Assembly: GCF_003752585.1 (NCBI RefSeq)
Contig: NZ_RKHR01000003.1
Location: 1,240,001-1,304,000, forward strand
Length of the DNA: 64,000 nt
Source: Sinobacterium caligoides
GTDB taxonomy: Bacteria; Pseudomonadota; Gammaproteobacteria; Pseudomonadales; Sinobacteriaceae
Reading direction: 5' to 3'
How positions within the stretch are numbered: position 1 is the first letter of the stretch; each line of letters begins with the position of its first letter. Below, one piece after another: positions 22,948 to 30,959 of the stretch. Both the position numbers and the translations under genes were made by a program. The notes under the pieces are model-generated. The model had not been told where the DNA came from. It saw only the letters and a program-made list of their open reading frames with translations, and ran no database searches.

Positions 22948-24054
22948 TTATTTCTGCAGCACAAACACTTTAACATTGCCAACCCACTCAGTTTCATCCC
23001 CCAACACCAGTTTCAACTTCATTAATAGTCGAGAATCAACCAAAACAACCGACGGAATGTTCACCGACACTATTTCTTTTATGAAACTAAGTGGAGGCGT
23101 AACGTTTTTATTGTCAGATGAAATCCTAGGAACAAGTGATAACCTTATCATCTCAAGCTTTATTACAGATTCTAACAGAAGAACATCATCTTTATACTTA
23201 TGAAAGAGTTCACTAATAAATGAGCCTGCCGTTTTATCGAAAAAACACTCACCGTACAAGGTACCAGCAGAAGTTGCTATCGACTGAATAGCTGCTTCAA
23301 CACCAGAAATCCGTGTGATACCACCACCAGATAAATCTAGGTCACCATCATCGCCTAACTTAATAGTAGCTCCAACACCGGAAGGCTTCTTAGCAATAAC
23401 TTTATCTTCAATTTTGACTCTAAATAACTCAGAACCACCTGTGGAATAATCTATTTCGATAGGTGATTTAATTACTCTTGCATCGCCTTGTGACTCAACG
23501 GATATAAACCTTTGATTCACCTCTATAGAGCCAAAGCCATCTGAGTAATTTTTTAACTCATTGCTAGAATCTTCTAAGTAACTTTCAACTATGAACTCCC
23601 ACTCATTACCTTTAACTGACGACCATGTACCATACAGCAACAAATCAAACCCAATCGCAATAAGTGTTCTTCTACTTTCAAAATTATAATTATCTTGTAA
23701 TTTTAGATTTTTATAAGCTTGCTCTTCGGCTTGGATTTTCCACAATCTTAAAGTTTCAACCGAATATTCTTTATGATCTGTATCTATAAACCTTGCATGA
23801 GCCCTACACATCCAGATCCCATTATCAATGGACCGCCTGAATTCAGGTGTAGTATCATTGTCAAATCTAGGGCCATCTTTTGCGGCAGCAACGATATGAG
23901 CTGCCTCACCTAAATTTAAAGATTTCTTTTCTTCTCCCTGCCCCATTCTTGGGCCAATTGTTATTTTTCCACAACCAGGGAAACTGCATCGCCAAGCAAC
24001 TCGCTCAGCCATGGCCCTTTTGGTTGCTTCAGTGAAATCGTCTCGTTTACTCAT
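22948..24054 (-). CDS. HNH-domain fusion protein
   Basis: 368 residues. The N-terminal 100 residues are an HNH-like nuclease module: CSFPGC (Cys23, Cys28), GEAAHIVAA (His53), GPRFDND-x-TPEFRRSIDNGIWMC (Asn78, Cys83) and RAHARFID (His86), then YSVETLRLWK. In the usual form the last part is C-x-x-C-H, so one ligand is changed here. The C-terminal 250 residues are an unrecognised beta-rich domain. Such HNH modules occur in many anti-phage proteins, and a nuclease effector role is plausible. The stop codon (AAATAA) comes from a REPIN right-end remnant. An attC lies upstream. Confidence 0.82.
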   Translation of the reverse strand: MSKRDDFTEATKRAMAERVAWRCSFPGCGKITIGPRMGQGEEKKSLNLGEAAHIVAAAKDGPRFDNDTTPEFRRSIDNGIWMCRAHARFIDTDHKEYSVETLRLWKIQAEEQAYKNLKLQDNYNFESRRTLIAIGFDLLLYGTWSSVKGNEWEFIVESYLEDSSNELKNYSDGFGSIEVNQRFISVESQGDARVIKSPIEIDYSTGGSELFRVKIEDKVIAKKPSGVGATIKLGDDGDLDLSGGGITRISGVEAAIQSIATSAGTLYGECFFDKTAGSFISELFHKYKDDVLLLESVIKLEMIRLSLVPRISSDNKNVTPPLSFIKEIVSVNIPSVVLVDSRLLMKLKLVLGDETEWVGNVKVFVLQK

Positions 24055-24069
24055 AGATACTCAGTGAAA

Positions 24070-24145
24070 CATAACGCTGCCAACAGCGGCTGAACGTAGC
24101 GAAGTCCAGCCAGCTTTGCTGGCAATGCTGATTGGCCTTGTTATA
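24070..24145 (-). other. attC site
   Basis: Minus-strand CTATAACAAGGCCAATCAGC to GCTGTTGGCAGCGTTATG; nearly identical to the site at 6876. Confidence 0.88.
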
Positions 24146-24300
24146 GCTGGGCTTGGTACATTGTTGCTGATTGTGAAGTAAGTCCATGCTAACCGCCGCT
24201 AAGCCCTGTTGTTAATTATTTGAGGGATACAGTACCGTACTAACGGCTGGATGGAAAGTGACAAGTGTCTGATAGCTGTAAGGATTTACGACAATCATGG
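24146..24300 (-). repeat. Conserved module preceding an attC
   Basis: Close match to 6954-7120 (AGTACGGTACTGTAT, AGCATGGACTTACTTCAC, AGCAACAATG blocks). On the minus strand a short frame (MIVVNPYSYQTLVTFHPAVS) stops early, so it is probably a decayed gene end. Confidence 0.65.
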
Positions 24301-24344
24301 TGGGGGTGTGTGGTGTGGATAGATGGCTGATATAAGCAAGATTA

Positions 24345-24432
24345 GTGCTTATCCAGACACCTACCTTCATCGTCTTTAAGTGTAATAGAGTTGTATATAT
24401 GCGACAAATAGTTATGGGTGTCTTAGTTATTT
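24345..24432 (+). repeat. REPIN-like element
   Basis: GTGCTTATCCAGACACCTACC to TATGGGTGTCTTAG then TTATTTC. Confidence 0.85.
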
Positions 24433-24519
24433 CTTAATATAGCTGTGTACTTATAGAGTACTATAAGTGATTGATGGCTAGTCATTTACTCAATCAGTTC
24501 GTCAGGATATTCAGTTGCC

Positions 24520-24610
24520 GGACTTATCAAGACACCCAACTATATTGATCCCTGAACACGCCAGTATTGGATAGATACGCCAAAATAACTATGGGTGTAT
24601 TAGTTATTTT
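24520..24610 (+). repeat. REPIN-like element
   Basis: GACTTATCAAGACACCCAAC to TATGGGTGTATTAG then TTATTTT; joined to an attC R'' half (CGGCCCTTGTTAGATC, plus strand). Confidence 0.9.
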
Positions 24611-24627
24611 CGGCCCTTGTTAGATCG

Positions 24628-24915
24628 TTAGTCGACTTGTCTTCCAGTGTATTTTTCATTTTCTCTTAGTTTTCTCCAGGCTTTTTCACCTCGTTCCCAG
24701 ACAACAGAATTTTCAGTAATTTTCTTGAAGCTTTTTAATACATCCTTCCCAATCGCCAAGTTTCCGCTGGCATTTAGGTATACAAAATCTTCGCCAAACT
24801 CCTTCTTTATTTTATAAACAACAACTTCTTGATATAACCACTTCTTCGCTTCAAGCTGCCCAAGCATCCACGCAGCCACATCGTCGGCTGTAACTTTCTC
24901 TACTTTATTTTCCAT
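24628..24915 (-). CDS. DUF6953-like small protein
   Basis: 95 residues. VTADDVAAWMLGQLEAKKWL near the N-terminus, YQEVVVYKIKKEFGEDFVYLN and KKITENSVVWERGEKAWRKL match the small DUF6953-type proteins, probably a winged-helix-like fold of unknown function. No strong ribosome site. Upstream is an intact attC (24949). After its stop lies only the R''-L'' part of an attC, cut by the REPIN at 24610. Confidence 0.78.
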   Translation of the reverse strand: MENKVEKVTADDVAAWMLGQLEAKKWLYQEVVVYKIKKEFGEDFVYLNASGNLAIGKDVLKSFKKITENSVVWERGEKAWRKLRENEKYTGRQVD

Positions 24916-24948
24916 ATTTATTTCTTATTCTATTTCTAGAGTGATTGT

Positions 24949-25014
24949 GATCTAACGCCCAGTTCAGCCGCCGAGGTACGAGGTAGGCTGCAGCGTATTG
25001 TTAGAAGGCTCTAT
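24949..25014 (-). other. Short attC site
   Basis: Minus-strand CTTCTAACAATACGCTGCAGCC to GGCGGCTGAACTGGGCGTTAGATC; about 60 bp. It also encodes the last residues of the reverse transcriptase. Confidence 0.85.
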
Positions 25015-26580
25015 GACGTACTTCAACTGCTCAGGAGTAATTTCCTTTAATGCCCAATATTTATCGGAAGGCGCATACGCTGCAATTGCTGTTGTGTCGT
25101 AGAAGTGAACATCCTTTGCTTTTAAGTACTTAAAACCATTATCGGTAGAGACGTAGTCGGCTCCTGAAGCAGAAGGTAACCAGCCCTTAACCAGTGCTTC
25201 ATACGCCAAAAGCCAATTCGATGTTTTTAGCTCGGCAGCTGTCATTAGCGACTCCCATAAACTAAAAGTGTATGTGTTGGGGATTAGCCCCTGCTGCTGA
25301 GCATCTAAGGTAAGTAATGCGATAAATGAATTCTCAATTGATGCAAGAATATCAACTGCGCTAGCTGAGAAATTCAAACCAAAAAGAATCATCCCAAATG
25401 TAGCGTAAGACACTTCGCTAGTATGTCCCATAGGGGCATGCTCAGTTATATGGAACTCCAAGGTTTCCCGTAACTCATCTTTATTGATAGGAAAACCTTT
25501 GCTTTCATAGAATTTAATGAAGTCCAATGCTATCGGTAGAATTCCTAGCTCTGCGATAGACCATTGTAAGATTATGCTCTGGTATGCTGCCCAGTTCTCG
25601 GGATAAATAAGCCGTGAAGAAGACTTTAATATTGCATACTTAACGATGGAATCATTCGGGAATTTCTTTAGGCAATCCATTACCAGATCAAAATAGTGTA
25701 AGAAATCATTCCTTTGCTGTGTTTTTCCCGTCCTGAATTTATAGTTTTTAAGCTCGTGCAACCATATAGGATCAAGTGGTGATGGAGCTTCTATTATTCT
25801 TGTTTTTGAAGAGTTAAGGGTGAGCTCGAATACTTCTAACACTTCTTGTAATCGCGCAAGTGTGGTTTCTGCTTGTTGATACGAGCTGCACCCAAACTCA
25901 AAGTCATCAATATACCGATGATACTTATCCCCGACTAAAGGGATAAGCATCTCATCTATAGATGTCATTACTATTTCTGCTATTGCAAAAGATGCATCTG
26001 GACCTATTGGTACACCCTTCGTTTGCATTTCTTGGCAATTTCTAATGTGAGTATCTATCTGATTGCCAATATTGGCATGAAACCCAAAGCCACTTTTAGC
26101 AACAGACTTAGTATGAAGAGCCCAAGGTATGCTATGAGTGTAAATCGAAGGGTAAAAATTACTTATATCAGCCTGAAGAATGTACTTTGAGGCAGATCGA
26201 GTTTGAAGCTTTGCGTTCGAAAGCTTCGCGAACCCCTTTTCCCAACTTAACGCCCGAGATGTATCAGCTACAGGGCGGCTCAAAGATTGATCTGACTTTT
26301 TAAAGTGGGCTTCAATATCGGCCCAGTTATCTGAAATGGACTTTGCTGCATGGTAGTAATTAATAGGATTAGGTATAGATAGAACCCTGCGAAGCTTACC
26401 TCGCCTAGCTAAGTTGAATACGGCACATTTTGAATTATATTTCGGCCCTCTTTTGCCATATGTGTATGGAGAGCTGGTGGGTAAAGATGGATCGCAAATG
26501 GCCGCCGCATAATCACTGGTTGTGAAGGGTGCAGGTAATTCGCTCGGGAAATATCCTTTTTCAAGTAGCTCTTTTAGCAT
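24964..26580 (-). CDS. Reverse transcriptase, defence-type candidate (DRT/UG-like)
   Basis: 538 residues. The RT palm is clear: ILQADISNFYPSIY (first catalytic Asp at 138), TKGVPIGPDASFAIAEIVM (about 188-205) and YHRYIDDFEFG (YIDD at 223-226). There is no group II intron maturase domain and no msr/msd-like retron RNA that I can see. The N-terminus GYFPSELPAPFTTSDYA and a long helical C-terminal half (about 280-520) resemble the unknown-group RTs that act in phage defence. It is carried as a cassette: its last about 12 codons (NNTLQPTSYLGG) are encoded by its own attC, and the upstream GTTAGAAGGC core matches the attC R'' box. The exact DRT class is not certain. Confidence 0.88.
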   Translation of the reverse strand: MLKELLEKGYFPSELPAPFTTSDYAAAICDPSLPTSSPYTYGKRGPKYNSKCAVFNLARRGKLRRVLSIPNPINYYHAAKSISDNWADIEAHFKKSDQSLSRPVADTSRALSWEKGFAKLSNAKLQTRSASKYILQADISNFYPSIYTHSIPWALHTKSVAKSGFGFHANIGNQIDTHIRNCQEMQTKGVPIGPDASFAIAEIVMTSIDEMLIPLVGDKYHRYIDDFEFGCSSYQQAETTLARLQEVLEVFELTLNSSKTRIIEAPSPLDPIWLHELKNYKFRTGKTQQRNDFLHYFDLVMDCLKKFPNDSIVKYAILKSSSRLIYPENWAAYQSIILQWSIAELGILPIALDFIKFYESKGFPINKDELRETLEFHITEHAPMGHTSEVSYATFGMILFGLNFSASAVDILASIENSFIALLTLDAQQQGLIPNTYTFSLWESLMTAAELKTSNWLLAYEALVKGWLPSASGADYVSTDNGFKYLKAKDVHFYDTTAIAAYAPSDKYWALKEITPEQLKYVIEPSNNTLQPTSYLGG

Positions 26581-26622
26581 ATGGTATTTCTAATCCTACG
26601 TGATGATCTCAAAAAAGCCTTC

Positions 26623-26862
26623 TAACATTTGTATATGATGCCAGCATATATTATTTTATTGTTTTTAGCCCGAGAAATTACCTTAACCCATTGTTATTTC
26701 GACCCTTATTTTCCATTGACTGTCAAGATTACCCCGCGACGAAGTATGCTTCGTCCTATTATTTGTCGACACGGGAAATAAGAACTTTCAAGACACCCAC
26801 CTTCATTGACCTCTGAACGCGTCGTAATTAATTATATACAACAAGATAACGATGGGTATTTC
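26623..26862 (+). repeat. Long-form element (170-bp unit plus REPIN)
   Basis: CTAACATTTGTATATGATGCC, TTATTTTATTGTTTTTAGC, CCCGCGACGAAGTATGCTTCG, then AACTTTCAAGACACCCACC to ATGGGTATTTC. The right-end hairpin is degraded. It abuts the TAAC core upstream of the RT gene. Confidence 0.82.
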
Positions 26863-26914
26863 TATAGCTGCTATCATCTGCAACAAATAAGATAGCTGGC
26901 TTAGATATACAGTT

Positions 26915-27916
26915 TTATGCACACTCTAACTCCCCCGATTCTATACGCTCAACCCGATCGAACCCCTTAGTTTTTTTGAACAACATATTATGCTTAAAGT
27001 TAGCCATGGAGTCTGATGGATCAATTGCCTCTAAATTAAGGCGCTCTATTCCTCTACGTGATAGTGCTGCTGATAAAATAGGGGCTTCCTCTAAATGGCC
27101 TGTCTTTGAATTAAGCAGCTCGTCTACAGCTGTTACAATAATCAGGTTGTCAGGTATAGCTGAAAATAGTTCATTGCCTACCCGCAATACACAGCTGCAG
27201 ACATAGTCTTGATATATTTCATTGAATCTACCTTTTGGCATATTCTTAACTGATAACTTCCCGCTTTTTAATAAGCTCTTTGCTTCGTTTGGAACTATAT
27301 CAGTACCATGAACATTTATTGTTGTCTCCAAAACACCATTATCGTAGACAGAGATTGACAAACTAGACCCAAGATTAGAAATCTCTGTGAATAGCTCAAG
27401 GCTCTCGATTACTTCTATTTTAGCTTCTGCCTTACCATCTAAAAGCGCTTTAGCTATTTCTGTATTTTCTTTCCACGCTTCTACTTCTTGCTCCCATTTT
27501 GAGACCCTAGATTTGTGACACTCCTTATCTTCCTTAATAGCCTCATCAATTTTCTGTGAAAGATTCGATCTTTTCTTTTTCTCCCTTCGGAATAGCCGAG
27601 ATAAAAATCCAGGATTATATGTCTCTAACAATAGACGAGCTTCCGATTCATTATCGTTGCTATATTGAGGTTCTGTAGGCTGCTTAGATGAAGCAATTTT
27701 GTTCCAGTCTATTAGATCACTACATTCTTTGTGGATTGATTGAATGACATCAATATGATTTTCATAGACTTCCACTTCGTATTTCGCTTTCTCTAGCTCC
27801 TGCATTTTGTCATATTCTTTTTGCTGCCTTTCAAGTTCCCTCGCCCTCCTTTTCGCATCTCTCTCCGCAGCACGAACTGCCGCCCCCACTGATCGAACTG
27901 TTCCTTTCCATCCCAT
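26915..27916 (-). CDS. Coiled-coil hypothetical protein
   Basis: 334 residues from MGWKGTVRSVGAAV. Residues about 10-60 are a highly charged helix (AAERDAKRRARELERQQKEYDKMQELEKAKYE type), likely a coiled coil. A second charged region follows near 110-150 and then an alpha/beta C-terminal domain. AAGAAGGAATCAAAA before ATG 27916 gives a good ribosome site; upstream codons lie in the attC. No family recognised. It is the last cassette before the array ends. Confidence 0.82.
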   Translation of the reverse strand: MGWKGTVRSVGAAVRAAERDAKRRARELERQQKEYDKMQELEKAKYEVEVYENHIDVIQSIHKECSDLIDWNKIASSKQPTEPQYSNDNESEARLLLETYNPGFLSRLFRREKKKRSNLSQKIDEAIKEDKECHKSRVSKWEQEVEAWKENTEIAKALLDGKAEAKIEVIESLELFTEISNLGSSLSISVYDNGVLETTINVHGTDIVPNEAKSLLKSGKLSVKNMPKGRFNEIYQDYVCSCVLRVGNELFSAIPDNLIIVTAVDELLNSKTGHLEEAPILSAALSRRGIERLNLEAIDPSDSMANFKHNMLFKKTKGFDRVERIESGELECA

Positions 27917-27940
27917 TTTTGATTCCTTCTTCTTGTCTTC

Positions 27941-28023
27941 AGCTAACGCCGCGAATGGCAACTGAATGTTGCGAACTCAAGCCAGCTTTTGCTGGCATGG
28001 GGCGTTTTGCCCTTGTTATAGCT
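27941..28023 (-). other. attC site, last of the array
   Basis: Minus-strand CTATAACAAGGGCAAAACGCC to CATTCGCGGCGTTAGCTG; CCAGCAAAAGCTGGC hairpin. With the minus-strand direction this is the integrase-proximal end, but no intI follows. Confidence 0.88.
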
Positions 28024-28140
28024 GTGCTTGTTTATTGTTGATAATAATGAAGTAAGCCCATGGTAACCAAGGCTAAGGCATTCTATCAATTATTGAGAGA
28101 TACACTACCGTACTGGTACTGTGATTGAAAGCTACGCCCC
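28024..28140 (-). repeat. Diverged module preceding the last attC
   Basis: Shares AATGAAGTAAGCCCATG, GGCTAAGGCATT and GATACACTACCGTACT with the modules at 6954 and 24146, with more changes. Confidence 0.6.
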
Positions 28141-28200
28141 CATTACAGCTATAATAATTTACAAAAAAACAATTTCTGCCAAAAAACACAAAACAGCAAA

Positions 28201-28268
28201 GCCGTTGCGCGATGTTGCTCGTCGCGAATGTCTCTCTTTTTGAGCAGCGAGCAACATCGCGCAACGGC
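28201..28268. repeat. Perfect 21-bp inverted repeat at the array border
   Basis: Arms 28201-28221 (GCCGTTGCGCGATGTTGCTCG minus its last base when read in 20) and 28248-28268 are exact reverse complements, with a 26-nt AT-rich loop. The arm is longer and more GC-rich than a normal terminator and lacks a T-run. It lies between the last attC module and the metabolic region. Confidence 0.9.
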
Positions 28269-28281
28269 CCACAAGCAGAAC

Positions 28282-28308
28282 AAAAAAACCGCCCAACGGC
28301 GGTTTTTT
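28282..28308 (-). terminator. Bidirectional rho-independent terminator
   Basis: AAAAAACCGCC, CAAC loop, GGCGGTTTTTT. It ends the minus-strand thiolase transcript and shields it from the array. Confidence 0.9.
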
Positions 28309-28339
28309 AAAAGCTTACAAAAAGTGTTTACAAAGAGGC

Positions 28340-29542
28340 TTAAGCCACCTCAAACAACCCGGCCGCACCCATGCCGCCACCGATACACATGCTGATCACC
28401 ACATACTTCACACCGCGGCGCTTGCCCTCTAACAAGGCTGAACCCACCATGCGAGCACCAGACATGCCGAACGGGTGGCCGATCGAAATCGCGCCGCCGT
28501 TAACGTTGAGCTTATCAATATCGATACCCAACTGATCCTGGCAGTAAACAACCTGCGAGGCGAAAGCTTCGTTAATCTCCCACAGACCAATATCGTCAAC
28601 TGTTAGATTATGCTTAGCCAGTAGCTTAGGAATCGCGAAGACCGGGCCAATACCCATCTCGTCGGCGGCACAACCGGCGACGGCAACACCGCGATAATAA
28701 CCGAGGGGCTCTAGACCTTGCTGCTTAGCCGTCTCTGCCTCCATCAACAAACACGCCGCTGCACCATCGGACAACTGCGAGGCGTTACCGGCGGTGACCG
28801 AGGTGCCCTGCTTAATCCACTGGCCATCTTTCCAAACCGGCTCCAGCGAGGCCAAACTCTCGGCGGTGGTGTTAGGACGATTACACTCATCCTTATCCAC
28901 AACTACATCTTTGTAAGTGACCTCTTTGGTCTCTTTGTTAAACACTGACATCGTCGCCGCCATCGGCACAATCTCGGAAGCGAAGGCGCCGTTCTCCTGC
29001 GCTGCTGCGGTACGCTGCTGTGACAACAACGCGTAAGCATCCTGCGCCTCACGGCTGACGTTATAACGCTGGGCAACAACCTCAGCAGTCTCGATCATTG
29101 GGATATAGGCTGTCTCATCGATTGCCTGTACCGTCTTCGAGACACTGCGATAGGTGTTCTTATGCTTATTCTGTGTCAGCGAAATCGACTCGACACCACC
29201 GGCGATGGCCACATCGTACTCATCACACATAATCGCCTTAGCGGCAGTGGCAATCGTCATTAGGCCAGAAGCACACTGACGCTCCATCGCCATACCCGGC
29301 GTGCTCTCTGGCAAACCACCGGCAATGGCAGAAAGACGGCCGAGGTTATACGCCTGCGTACCCTGCTGGGCAGCGGCACCGAAGATACAATCTTCAACGG
29401 TTGCAGGATCGATACCGGTCTTCTCGACCAACGCCTTCACCACATGACCGCCCATTGCCGGTGCTTCGGTATCGTTAAAGGAACCGCGGAATGACTTGGC
29501 CAAGCCCGTACGGGCCGTTGCTACAATGACTGCTTCTCTCAT
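28340..29542 (-). CDS. Acetyl-CoA acyltransferase (thiolase)
   Basis: 400 residues, full-length thiolase. The nucleophile Cys is in [10 protein letters not shown], followed by NEAFASQ, the [16 protein letters not shown] His loop and the second Cys in [12 protein letters not shown]. It splits 3-ketoacyl-CoA with CoA. In this block it would release acetyl- or propionyl-CoA from late steroid-derived acyl-CoAs; it is closer to general FadA-type thiolases than the second thiolase at 34494. It is the last gene of the minus-strand block and ends at a strong terminator. Confidence 0.93.
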   Translation of the reverse strand: MREAVIVATARTGLAKSFRGSFNDTEAPAMGGHVVKALVEKTGIDPATVEDCIFGAAAQQGTQAYNLGRLSAIAGGLPESTPGMAMERQCASGLMTIATAAKAIMCDEYDVAIAGGVESISLTQNKHKNTYRSVSKTVQAIDETAYIPMIETAEVVAQRYNVSREAQDAYALLSQQRTAAAQENGAFASEIVPMAATMSVFNKETKEVTYKDVVVDKDECNRPNTTAESLASLEPVWKDGQWIKQGTSVTAGNASQLSDGAAACLLMEAETAKQQGLEPLGYYRGVAVAGCAADEMGIGPVFAIPKLLAKHNLTVDDIGLWEINEAFASQVVYCQDQLGIDIDKLNVNGGAISIGHPFGMSGARMVGSALLEGKRRGVKYVVISMCIGGGMGAAGLFEVA

Positions 29543-29748
29543 CGATCTGCTCTCTTGTTATCCACCCCCGGCAGCGGCCGACAGTAGTGATTAAGTAGTA
29601 ATTCATTATCGTTATACAGCGGCGACGCAGCATGGCATCACCGTTAATACTGAGCTGAGCCCCAGTGTATCGCAGCAGTGCCCGAGCGCTATCGCTCAAA
29701 CGAGCGATAAAAACGCAAACGGTTGACGGCGAACACCAGAGCCGGGCA

Positions 29749-30543
29749 TTAACCCTTCTGGCTAGAACACGACAGAATCTCGCCTGTCATATAACTCGAG
29801 TAATCCGACGCTAGGAACATCATCACGTTAGCCACCTCCCACGCCTCTGCCGCACGGCCATAAGCCTCCTTCGACTTCAACTCATTCAGCAACTCCTCCG
29901 GTGCCGACTTCAACAACATCGGGTGGAAGACAATCGACGGCGCCACGGCATTAATGCGCACATTAAACTCCGCCGCCTCCACCGCGGCACAACGGGTCAA
30001 CGCCATCACACCAGCCTTGGCCGCGGCATAATGCGCCTGCTCCTTCTGCGCACGCCAGCCCAGCACCGACGAGTTATTCACAATCACCCCACCCTGGCCG
30101 CGATCGCGCATCACCTTCATCATGTGACGGGTCATCCGCATGGTGCCGTTGAGGGTGACGTTGATAACCTTATCCCACTCCTCATCTTCCATATCGACCA
30201 ATAACTTCGAGGTACCGAGGCCGGCGTTGTTGATCAGGATATCCACACCGTTCATCTTCTCTTCGGCGAAACCGATCAAGCCCTGCACATCCTCTTCCAC
30301 CACTACATTACCGACCTTGCCATACACCTCGGCCAGACCTGTCTGCTCCTTCAACGCCGCGACCGCTTTCTCTAAACGGCCCTCGTGGATATCGCTGATG
30401 ACAATAGCGCGTGCGCCCTCTTCCGCCGCCCTTACCGCCGCGGAAAAACCGATGCCGGCACCGGCTGCCGCCGTAATGAGTACTGACTTACCGGCGATCA
30501 AGTTGCGGCCTTCAACGTAGGCGGGAGCTTTCAGATCGATCAT
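29749..30543 (-). CDS. ipdF: Short-chain dehydrogenase, IpdF-like
   Basis: 264 residues, classical SDR: cofactor loop TAAAGAGIGFS (about 24-34), NNAG, catalytic Ser in NNSSVLGW and YAAAK. The opening IDLKAPAYVEGRNLIAGKSVLITAAAGAGIG and the context with IpdAB, EchA20 and FadD3 homologues match IpdF, which oxidises the 5-hydroxy group of hydroxylated HIP-CoA intermediates in steroid C/D-ring breakdown. The role rests on synteny and resemblance, not on a substrate-specific residue. Confidence 0.82.
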   Translation of the reverse strand: MIDLKAPAYVEGRNLIAGKSVLITAAAGAGIGFSAAVRAAEEGARAIVISDIHEGRLEKAVAALKEQTGLAEVYGKVGNVVVEEDVQGLIGFAEEKMNGVDILINNAGLGTSKLLVDMEDEEWDKVINVTLNGTMRMTRHMMKVMRDRGQGGVIVNNSSVLGWRAQKEQAHYAAAKAGVMALTRCAAVEAAEFNVRINAVAPSIVFHPMLLKSAPEELLNELKSKEAYGRAAEAWEVANVMMFLASDYSSYMTGEILSCSSQKG

Positions 30544-30678
30544 GTTATTACCTTTATTGTTTATCTTTATGTTCAGAATGTACTGTTTTGCTTCACTTAT
30601 CTATCTACGTTTACATCTCGCCGCCCATCTCAAGTGGCGAGCAAGCCGCTGGCCCTATTGCGCAACCTAAGCCCCAGT

Positions 30679-30908
30679 AAGCCGCTAACCCTGCTGGCGG
30701 GGTGTGGACAGCAGGGATGCTGTCCCCAAGCCTACAGGGAAGTATCCACGGCGTCCCCGACAGCAGGGTTAGGGGCGCTAAATAAGCGCTTACCTACCGC
30801 TTACCCTGCAAGCCGCTAGCCCTGCTGGCGGGGTGTGGACAGCAAGGATGCTGTCCCCAAGCCGACAAGGATGTCTTCACGGCGTCCCCGGCAGCAGGGT
30901 TAGGGGCG
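30679..30908. repeat. Pair of nested-palindrome repeats
   Basis: Two direct copies of about 100 bp (30679-30778 and 30810-30908). Each has outer arms CTAACCCTGCTG/CAGCAGGGTTAG and an inner GGACAGC-GCTGTCC palindrome; 30779-30809 separates them. They lie in a 416-bp gene-free gap (30544-30959) between ipdF and the acyl-CoA dehydrogenase. This is a different family from the RAYT/REPIN elements of the array. Confidence 0.9.
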
Positions 30909-30959
30909 CAACGAAGCTCCCTGTACCCGCAGTCGCAAGGACTGACCGCAAGTAAGCAC

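Noticed and set aside
1-28000. Prophage or ICE as the cause of the AT-rich half
   Set aside because: No phage structural, integrase or conjugation genes are present; attC sites and cassette genes explain the content better.
28073-28264. 63-residue minus-strand frame at the array border
   Set aside because: It runs through the 21-bp palindrome and the decayed attC module, has no ribosome site and no protein-like composition.
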